Origin: a virus
Length of the DNA: 48,991 nucleotides
IMG/VR virus record: IMGVR_UViG_3300010151_000018
Location: 1-48,991 of that record
Direction: 5' to 3' (one strand)
Positions 26,901 through 35,700 of the stretch are shown piece by piece. The translations under genes and the position numbers were made by a program. Every line of letters starts with the position of its first letter. Position 1 is the stretch's first letter. The notes under the pieces are model-generated. The model did not search any database and was not told the DNA's origin. It saw only the letters and a list, made by a program, of their open reading frames with translations.

Positions 26901-27570
26901 ATCTAAATCCTGAATACCATTTAGAGGCTAAATGGTAGACATTAGCTTCATGTGCCCAACCCATGGTACGGCCGGAAACAGTCCCAGCTGTATGTGTACC
27001 GTGCTCATGATCTGGTACATAAGCGCACATTGAGCTCGAGAATCCTACCGTATGTCCTGTTGCAGGATCTATATAATCCATACTACCAGTAACATCTATC
27101 CCTTCAGGTGTAGGGTTCTCATTTTTTATATCTTTATAAATATCCCCCCTTACATAAGACACTTCTGGATTACTGATAATCCCCTCCTCTCCAATATCTT
27201 CTACGCTATTTACTACATCAGGAAAGTCTTGACTTTCAATCAAGTGACTGATATAGCTATGCATTTGTGCAAACGTAAAGTCTCGGGCGCGGAATTCATC
27301 CCATCCATCTGAACCTGATAACACTAATCGATCTATATGCTTTGCTAAATAATTCCAGTCTACCAGTTGAACACGTGTGTCTGCGGTCTCTGTGTTAGTA
27401 AATTCGTAGTGAGTCGGATCAATAGCTCTATCAATAGCCATTACATCTACATCCTTACCTGTCCAGCCGTTCTGTGCTACAGTTGATGATCCAGTTATCC
27501 ATTGTGGTGCGAACCTGGAGTAATTGTGTAGGTTTGAAAATCCATTATACATATCATTTAATTTTTCCAT
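23983..27570 (-). CDS. Subtilisin-like serine protease (S8) in fibre cluster
   Basis: A 1195-residue protein with a complete S8 set: Asp in DVMAIDRAI (D47), His in HEHGTHTAG (H190), the NNSYG strand (about 252-256), oxyanion Asn in WVYSSGNGH (N608) and Ser in GTSMAGP (S987). Other subtilase blocks are present (VICVGASD and VDIWAPGVNILSSIP). Insertions of about 350 residues between NNSYG and N608, and about 380 between N608 and S987, make it far longer than a plain subtilase. There is no signal peptide. It is cotranscribed with fibre genes, with an AGGAG site, so it is probably a virion-bound enzyme that acts on host surface proteins or processes the fibres. The last ~200 residues (after S987) have no recognised domain. 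Confidence 0.88.
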   Translation of the reverse strand: MEKLNDMYNGFSNLHNYSRFAPQWITGSSTVAQNGWTGKDVDVMAIDRAIDPTHYEFTNTETADTRVQLVDWNYLAKHIDRLVLSGSDGWDEFRARDFTFAQMHSYISHLIESQDFPDVVNSVEDIGEEGIISNPEVSYVRGDIYKDIKNENPTPEGIDVTGSMDYIDPATGHTVGFSSSMCAYVPDHEHGTHTAGTVSGRTMGWAHEANVYHLASKWYSGFRWNDASDEELVYYLQILKKAAGIDNPLIINNSYGFGRNTGAPSLYNDLVRATTSSYDVVPQPDREVVGLDGEVSVETGYTWESTNPVENVDAIDALVNNPWELTHTATNNRQHLTRVDGFSGMYPVGNTNTASTAAFTSEEVSVIVPGWSLDTYRTTPDGMTTTLFRFIASDPLDIPSDSESTYSGPNSIPTLDYYFAYDSVEPTVSMDNLKAKFDSNMSDLGLAYNTNEKLGSKNLWVRLELNKAADLLSHYVSVQTGSVAGPGTEIIDNFQVSLPVIGKSYSPWELYTGSLSQEGNPALRSQLQTMQNFLGRYKWQRYMYRFGTNGTIFPGTGSVADKPQRPYNYGKFNRHWYISDMINKRYAKVLFRDQSMEEGAIWVYSSGNGHSVMNSISALRESADFENTCSVENTSVLFSDPNHGFAYPTASGTAPFIDPGPDTYFASGIDGDALRYSTNYWQDPGFYAHTRSWDEYKDGVLVQENVHTMGWMPMGDLPTALVADDKVICVGASDCTFLKDPAMYFDERGDRDIDWDKTGVQAYANSEGWPNYPDDTLHVHGIHSSIAHQYITEELDWPGHRLSKYEEPFGTFGYKPHQNGEVFSPRTSSFFPGDYENQSYYNSVAHEAWLNMGGPLNHLKPSMKVTSYNRAIRTLRSADRMAVDQKATFSNTGPRVDIWAPGVNILSSIPYNFMQPDCIEHMYDMSKRDYPKSRYTTPGLLSGGASLKLDTYLTQSNIGAFIMKETSTAQGRSGRIYSKYGQRSGTSMAGPQVVGLLALYAQKKRDLTQAEAKDWLQTHAYRNYIPDTTNCTPYTTQSSLHESVYGDPVMHDTKRVFGTELLDRIPLKKAMQRINPSVYAHLDTDPSSDQVWYEEVEDMEYFRSRLLDQHEYANPRALMGAPNLIAHFPYYNTPIDDVIIPATRSNNMLSNVSLGGSVGVTNIERSYDTVVFDPAAVRAMPLKDSPLVPETSSRV

Positions 27571-27578
27571 AACATCTC

Positions 27579-29759
27579 CTATGCGCTCGGTACATCTACA
27601 CTAAATGAGTTGTTAGCAACTAGTAGATACAAATTACCAGGTACCATATTACCTATTCTATTGCTGTTAAACCTTGGCCACCATACTAACCCAGTGTTCA
27701 GATCTTTAAGTTGGGTGATGGCTGCTACATGTTCTGCAAATATTTCTTCAGGATTTAGTTCACGGTTAACAGGTACAGGTAAATAATTCTCTCCTGCCAC
27801 TATGTTATATGTCGGGTGTATCATAGTATTACCTGGTATTCGTAGATTAAAGCTCTGTAGAGTATTTATTTCATCTAACCATTCAATAGTATACCCTGTT
27901 TGTATATCATAATATATATCTCCTACATTTTCTGTTGGTGAATATACTATTTCCTGTGTTGAAGCGTTTCTTATCTGTTTAATATACTTACCGATAGTAT
28001 CAGGAGTGATGGGTACCTCATTGTTATGACCTGAAGCTTCAAATGCTTTTGAGTAGTTTTCAAATATATATTTAACAGTTGTATTAGAGTTATCAATCCA
28101 GCTAGAGAATACACTCTTGAGCGATATAATTGTGTTTACATCTATATTAATTTCTTGATACTGATTCTCTAATACTACAGGTGGATTAGATATATTAACA
28201 GTATTACTTACTGGTATGGTAAATGCTTCGTGACATCTGAGTTGATATCCTTGACCTGGCAGCATTTGTCCCATTCCATTAAATTCAAATTCTGGCCACC
28301 ATACATGAGCGTCATTATCTTTTAGTAGTTGCACTACATCATGTAGCCCTTCAAATAATACTTCGGGGTAAATAGAATTTATAAACGGGTAAGCTATGAT
28401 ATTCCAACCTTCGATCATTTCCATAGTCATTGATTGAATTATAGGTCCAGTAATTTGCAATTGACATAGCTGGTGCGTTCTGACTTGATATCCTTCATTA
28501 GCATTCCAAGAACCAATTCCCTGGAAGTCAAATTCAGGCCAATATACGTCTGCATTATTGTTTTTAACGATATGTATATAGTCAACAATATCCTCAGGTG
28601 CAATAGTATTACCATGTTGATCTCGCAAACATTCCTTAAATATTTCTCTCACGTCTCCATCACCGATATTACTAACATCAATATATGTTGATATTATATT
28701 CCACCCCTCAATCAGAGTTATAATTTGTGTATCTATTTCATTAACTGTATCTGTACTAGGATATATACATAATCCACTCTCTTGATCTGCATTTGCATTG
28801 TAATTTAGAGCTGCGGGATCCATACAACCTATAATTGGATCTCCATATTCACAAGTGTAATCATTAACATTAGCAGTGGGATCATAATTTATAGCAGTAG
28901 GATCTGTACAACCATAAACTGTATCTGGTGTATAATTACATGTCCCATCATCTATTGTTGCTGTAGAATCATAGTTATTAGCTGTTTCATCGGTGCAACC
29001 GAGTATTGGTGCAGGTACGTACTCACAGCTACCGTCATCAATTTCAGCTAATGGGTTGTAAGTATATGATTCTGGATCTGTACATCCATATACTGGTAAG
29101 TACCCCTGTGGATCTGAAGTTATTTCATAGTCACCTGTTGTACCACTAGTACTAGGATCTTCTGATTCGTCAAAATCTAGCGACCACTCTAAATAGGTAC
29201 TTACTTCATCTATAGGTACCGGTGGTGTAGCCGGTAAGGATGATGCACTAGCAATTGATCCTGATGCAAAATCTTCGTTCGGTAATGTACATCTTGTAAA
29301 TCCCCAATTAGTAGCAACAGTTGGACCTGTATAGTCAGGGGTTCTGATGACTCCCTTAAACGTGCAGTAGGTTAATTGTGTATCTCCAGGTAACGCTGCT
29401 GCATCATATATTATATTATTTTCAGTAGTACTTGTTGATATTTGCAAATCACTTCGATTACTCGGTGGAAAATGGAAATAGTTCTCACCGATTCTCACAG
29501 TTTCAATGTCTTGTTCCCAAATCATATGATTTTCAATCAAAGAATCCATGTTGTCGGTAATACTGGATTTAAGCGATACAATATTCGCGGTATCCATAGT
29601 GCGTATGTTGAAATTACCTTTTACTATTACACGAATAAGATTCGGCATTGAGTGAACGTATTGCGAAATCTCTATATCACCATTATTAATATGTGGCCCT
29701 AGAACAGTATTAATAAATTCTTGCTTAGAGATTTCTTTAATTATTATTGTATATATCAT
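27579..29759 (-). CDS. Virion protein with GCTD..DGSC repeats and GWN modules
   Basis: A 726-residue protein. Residues 225-333 hold four cysteine-paired repeats of about 24 residues (GCTDPESYTYNPLAEIDDGS, and three more), a pattern I know from marine Bacteroidota surface proteins. The C-terminal ~380 residues carry three or four modules with GWNII, a (V/I)xxLKDNxAxVWWPEFEFNG-type strand and a PGQGYQLR end, separated by Leu/Ile-rich strands. These are typical of surface or secreted beta domains. The N-terminal 220 residues are unfamiliar. AGGAGG lies nine bases before the start. It sits between the 2762-aa fibre and the subtilase; I infer a tail appendage component, perhaps receptor binding. 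Confidence 0.75.
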   Translation of the reverse strand: MIYTIIIKEISKQEFINTVLGPHINNGDIEISQYVHSMPNLIRVIVKGNFNIRTMDTANIVSLKSSITDNMDSLIENHMIWEQDIETVRIGENYFHFPPSNRSDLQISTSTTENNIIYDAAALPGDTQLTYCTFKGVIRTPDYTGPTVATNWGFTRCTLPNEDFASGSIASASSLPATPPVPIDEVSTYLEWSLDFDESEDPSTSGTTGDYEITSDPQGYLPVYGCTDPESYTYNPLAEIDDGSCEYVPAPILGCTDETANNYDSTATIDDGTCNYTPDTVYGCTDPTAINYDPTANVNDYTCEYGDPIIGCMDPAALNYNANADQESGLCIYPSTDTVNEIDTQIITLIEGWNIISTYIDVSNIGDGDVREIFKECLRDQHGNTIAPEDIVDYIHIVKNNNADVYWPEFDFQGIGSWNANEGYQVRTHQLCQLQITGPIIQSMTMEMIEGWNIIAYPFINSIYPEVLFEGLHDVVQLLKDNDAHVWWPEFEFNGMGQMLPGQGYQLRCHEAFTIPVSNTVNISNPPVVLENQYQEINIDVNTIISLKSVFSSWIDNSNTTVKYIFENYSKAFEASGHNNEVPITPDTIGKYIKQIRNASTQEIVYSPTENVGDIYYDIQTGYTIEWLDEINTLQSFNLRIPGNTMIHPTYNIVAGENYLPVPVNRELNPEEIFAEHVAAITQLKDLNTGLVWWPRFNSNRIGNMVPGNLYLLVANNSFSVDVPSA

Positions 29760-29772
29760 AACTTCATGCCTC

Positions 29773-32700
29773 CTAACTTTGTGGCGGTTGACCTGCTAAT
29801 AGAAATGTTGATGTGTCAAGTGGTATCTTTACCCACTTATCATTATATGGTTGGAACATGTATAGTTCCCCTTCATTTTGATGTTCTGTTAATGTTTCTT
29901 GTATGTATACTAGGGATTCGTTTGTGCTTCCAAAATACGTACTTGAGTTATGTGCTGAGGGTGTAGTGTTAGCACCTAGTTCTGCAGAATAGTATCCACG
30001 GGTAACCTCAATGATATGCCAAGAAAATGATGATCCATCAGTTTCTGAAGTAACCTCATTAACATACATGTATTCACTACCAATTAATATCACGTCACCT
30101 TGAACAGGCCATCGTAATGATATACCATTTGATGCTAGCCACGCGTTATTATCTCCATCTCCATCATTATAATATTCAAGCTTGATGGTTGTTTCCGTCT
30201 CACTAATCGCGTTATTGTTTGCGATCCATACCCCTGTTAATGTACTATAGTCAGTTGTTACATCTAATACATCAGCTAAGAATGCCACTTCACCACCTCG
30301 TAGCGATCCAGTGTTGACAGCTTGTAGATCAGCAGATGATGTAAACATTATCGGTGTTACCAATGTATTAAATGGTAAACTAGATCGTGGGCTATCAACA
30401 ATTCCGTTTATTAATAATGATGGTGTGTGAAATTCTATTTTAGAATCAGCATCTCTTGTAATTATGCGGACTAATTTTTCTGATGTTACATCTCGATTAT
30501 ATGTAGTTATTTCAGATGCAATATCTGTCGCGAGTGGTGTGCCATTCCATTTTAATACACCGTTATCATTATATAATGTACTTGTAGTATTATTTGGTAT
30601 ACCAGCTAGAGTTATCCCTCTACTAACAACATCATTATTAAATCTAGCTACATTGTCTACCCATAAATCAGACTGTACATATACTTCACCAATATTACCA
30701 TCTAAAGATAACGGGGATAGTTGCAATGTATAATTATTAGAAGTGATTATACCAGGCTCTTCTGAATCAATAAAGAACTCAGCTGAATTTGCTAATTTAA
30801 ATGAGCCAGAAACATATACATCTTGCTTAATATCTACATCATCATGTAATTCGATAGAGCTAGATACTGATAGGTGAGATGATGATATAAAAGCATCACC
30901 GGAATGGTTAATACCTAGTATTAACTTTTTAGATTCACTCTCAAACCTAATCTCAGGTAAACTTCCAGCTGATGCAGATAGATGAATCATAGCTTTAGGT
31001 ACAGCAGTGTTTATACCTAATCTCGGAATACCTCCTGTAAACGTAAACCAATCATGTGATAATTCGGTACCATACTCTAGATCTAATTCATTGTAATTAA
31101 CATCCATATAAGTGGATTGACCAGTTAATGAGAATGCAGTATATGGTAGTACTTGATTATCATATGAAGCAACGTCTGTGACGAGTGTTTTAACTAACTC
31201 ATCACTAGATGTATGTATACTAACAGATCCAGATATATTAAGGTCATTTATAGTAACCTTTTCTGAATCTACTGTAGTAAATATACCATCACCTGTACCA
31301 CTAATACCGGTTAACCTAGAGCCATCACCGGTAAATACCATTGCACTTATATTCCCAGCTGCTGTTATATTATCTGCTATTATATCACCAGCTGCTGTTA
31401 TATTATCAGCTGCTTGTACTGATCCAGCTGCAATTTTTCCAACTGTATATGTAGATTGTTTAGCGTCGATGTGCCCACTTGTTACAGTGTATCCTGAGTG
31501 GAATGTACTATCACCGGTTACTATAACGTTACCTGTGTGTATAGTATCACTCTCTACATCGTTAGCCCCTATTATACTAAATCTGCGGAGATCTAAATCC
31601 TGTGTAGCTTCGTGATTACCTAAATTATCACCTCCAGCGGTAATTGCAGCTAATGAATATGATATATCAGGGAATCCATCCAGCGCTAAATTACTAGCAG
31701 TAATATCATGACTTGCACTTATATTTCCTGATGCACTTATATTTCCTGATGTAATTATATTTCCTGTACTAGCGAAGGTGTTACCAAAGATTACATCACC
31801 TTGTATAAACGAAGATGCAGATATTGTTCCATCTACTTGTACATTACCTCCAAGAATAGCAGCTGATCCATCACTGTCAATTGCGTTAAGTATAAGGCTG
31901 TTTGCAACTATACCACCTTTCACATCTATACTTGCAAGTGAGGCTGTTCCGCCTGATATTACAAAGTCACCACCAGGAGGTTTTATACCTGTAAGTTTAG
32001 ATCCATCACCATAAAAATATGGAGCTGATATGGTATCGCTTGCGCTAATCGTACTTGCTGTAAATGGTCCTGAAGCGTGTAGTGTTGATCCTGTTAATGT
32101 TGTAATTGCATCTTTTAAGTATACTGCTCTACCATCTGATAATGTAAATATAATATCCTCGCGATTAAAATCTGCGTCTGTGACATGCGCGCCAGCTGGA
32201 CCTGTTACTCCAGCTGGACCTGTATTTCCTCTAGATCCCTGTGGTCCTACAGGTCCATTGAGACCTATAGGTCCTCGAATTTGGCCTACGTTCGACCAAG
32301 ATGTTCCGTTAAAAACTATACCTTCACCAGCTGTTGCATCTATTCCATTTGCATTACCAGTATCTGAACATATCCACATATGACCGGCAAGCATATCAGT
32401 TAAGCCAGTTATATATGCAATTGTACCTGTACCCTGTATTTCAGCTGAAGCTCCAGCTGCTCCAGTTGATCCAGTTGATCCTTGAGCTCCTGTACTTCCT
32501 TGACTTCCTTCAAATCCTCTCTCACCTCGAAGTTCAAGTCTAGCATCAGTTAATGTTACTTGGTTTGAATCACTATCAGTAAATACTATATCATCGTTAT
32601 TGAACGCTGCATCAATTATACTTGGACCGGCTGTTCCTTGAGCTCCAGTTGATCCTTGAGCTCCAGTTGATCCAGTGTCTCCTTTAACACCGCTTGTACC

Positions 32701-35700
32701 ACTTGAACCATGTGATCCAGCTGCTCCAGTTGATCCATGTGAACCAGCTGCACCAGTTGATCCTGTATCTCCTTTTACTGGTCCGATTACTGTAGTCAGT
32801 GATGCATCTTGATGATTGAGGGTTATCATCCCTGTAGCGGAGTCATATATTGCATCTGCCCAACCGAGTACTGTTAGATCAGTGATTGAACTCCAGGTTC
32901 CACCACTTTTCCTAAATATTTTATCTGTTGATGTATCGTAATAAAAATCATTGTTACTACCTCCTGCATCACCAGGTGTAGCACCTCCGCTATACCACTG
33001 TGTACCTGCGATTCCATCTGTTCCACTTGTACCACTTGATCCAGCTGCACCAGTTGATCCAGTTGATCCTGTGTCTCCTTTAGATCCTTGTGGCCCTGTA
33101 GATCCATCATCACCTTTAGTTCCTTGAGGTCCCGTAGATCCTTGCGGTCCTGTAGATCCTGTATCTCCTTTAACACCACTTGTTCCACTTGAACCACTTG
33201 ATCCGTGAGAACCAACTGCTCCAGTTGATCCTACATCTCCTTTAGATCCACTTGTTCCACTTGTTCCATGAGATCCAGCTGCTCCAGCTGCTCCAGTTGT
33301 TCCACTCGATCCACTCGTTCCACCTGAACCAGTTGATCCTGTGCTTCCTTGAGATCCTATTGGTCCTTCTGGGCCTATAGGTCCTCGAATAGCTCCTATG
33401 TTTGTCCACTCTGCACCATCCCATACAATACCATTACCAGGAACAGCAGTTATATCTCCTACAGTTGCAGAATCGGATGCTATATACATATCACCAGCTG
33501 ATAGGCCTGCTGGATTTAGATCAATTATGTCAATTAGCCTTTTTGTTCCTTGAATTAAGGTAGATGCTCCATCTGCTCCACTTGTACCACTTGAACCATG
33601 TGATCCAGCTACTCCAGTGTCTCCTTTAGTTCCTTGTAATCCAGTTGATCCGGTTAATCCTGTAGATCCTTGCGGTCCTGTAGATCCTGTATCTCCTTTA
33701 ACACCACTTGTTCCACTTGATCCGTGTGTTCCACTTGATCCGCTTGATCCGCTTGATCCGCTTGTACCATGTGTTCCTTGAATTCCTTGTTCTCCTGTAG
33801 ACCCTTGATCTCCTTTAGTTCCACTTGTTCCGCTTGATCCATCTGTTCCACTTGATCCATCTGTTCCACTTGTACCATGTGTTCCTGTAGATCCTTGAAT
33901 TCCTTCTATTCCTTGTAGTCCTTGAATTCCTTGAATTCCAATTGGTCCTACGTCACCTGTATCTCCTTTAACACCGCTTGAACCACTTGAACCACTTGTT
34001 CCATGTGTTCCAGCTGATCCTGGATCACCTTTAACTCCACTTGAACCACTTGAACCGCTTGATCCGTGAGATCCATCTGCACCGGTTGATCCTATATCTC
34101 CTTTAGATCCACTTGTACCACTTGTACCATGTGATCCAGCTGATCCAGTTGATCCAGTTGATCCAGTTGATCCTTGTAGTCCAGTTGATCCTTGTGGTCC
34201 AACAGGACCTCGTACAGCTCCTACATTAGTCCAGGTTGTACCCCACACAATACCATCACCAATAACAGCTGATATTCCATTTGCTTCAGCATTATCTGAA
34301 CATATCCACATATCACCAGCTGTTAGATCTTCTTGATCTAACCCAGTTATATATGCAATTGTACCTGTACCCTTAACTGTAGTAGCTGCTCCGTCTACAC
34401 CACTTGTACCATGTGATCCAGCTGCTCCAGTTGATCCAGGTAATCCTGTAGATCCTTGTGGTCCTGTAGATCCAGCATCACCTTTAGTTCCTTGTGGTCC
34501 TATAGGTCCTTGAGATCCATCCACCCCACTTGTTCCGCTTGATCCATCTGTTCCGCTTGATCCATCTGAACCTGCATCACCTTTAACTCCACTTGTTCCA
34601 CTTGAACCATGTGAGCCATCTGAACCTGCATCACCTTTAGTTCCTTGTGGTCCTATAGGTCCTTCTATTCCTTGAATTCCTTGAATTCCTTGAATTCCAA
34701 TTGGTCCGTCTTGCCCAGTTGATCCTGTGTCTCCTTTAGATCCTTGTGGTCCTTCAGGTCCTCGTGGTCCTTGAATAGCTCCTACATTAGTCCACCTACC
34801 TCCATTGTATACAATACCATCACCAACTTGAGCAGATACTCCGGTTGCTGAAACAGCTTGGTTTGAACATATCCACATATCACCTGGAGATGCTTCTGAC
34901 GTATTTATATTTCCAGTTATATATTCAATTGTGCCTGTACCTATAATTGTAGTAGATGTACCATCTGCCCCAACTGAACCTGTTGATCCAGTTGATCCGG
35001 TTAATCCTTGAGGTCCTACTTCTCCTTGAATTCCTTGAATTCCTTGAATTCCAACTGCTCCAGTTGATCCTGTATCTCCTTTAACTCCACTCGTTCCACT
35101 CGTTCCGGCTTCTCCAGTTGATCCAGTTGATCCAGTTGATCCAGCGTCTCCTTTAGTTCCTTGTGGTCCTATAGGTCCTTCAGGACCCACCTCTCCTTGA
35201 ATTCCTTGAATTCCTTGAATTCCAACTGCTCCAGTTGATCCTGTGTCTCCTTTAACACCACTTGTACCACTTGAGCCACTCGATCCAGCTGCTCCAGTTG
35301 ATCCAGTTGTTCCTATTGGTCCTTCTGGTCCTATAGGTCCTCGGATAGGTCCTATATTAGTCCACTCTGTCCCATCCCATACAATACCATTACCAGGTGC
35401 AGTTGCTTGCGCGTTAATAATTCCTGTATCTGATGTTATATACATATCACCATTTGATAATGTTGCTGTGTCTATATCATCAATCTCTTGTGTCGTTTTC
35501 GTTCCTTGGATGTAGGTAGACGCTCCATCTTGCCCAGTTGATCCGGTTAATCCAGTTGATCCGGTTAATCCTTGAGGCCCTACTTCTCCTTGAATTCCTT
35601 GAATTCCTTGAATTCCAACTGCTCCTGTTGATCCTGTGTCTCCTTTAACACCACTCGTTCCACTCGTTCCGGCTTCTCCAGTTGATCCAGTTGATCCAGT

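Noticed and set aside
32030-32383. Plus-strand open frame of 117 codons rich in proline
   Set aside because: Proline comes from reading the glycine-rich collagen sequence on the opposite strand; it is a shadow.
33654-33878. Open frames in other phases of the collagen region (also 32874-33215, 39232-39630 and 39889-40116)
   Set aside because: They are low-complexity products (strings of Val-Gln-Val-Asp-Gln type) caused by the nine-base repeat period; they have no ribosome sites and lie fully inside the long in-frame collagen genes.
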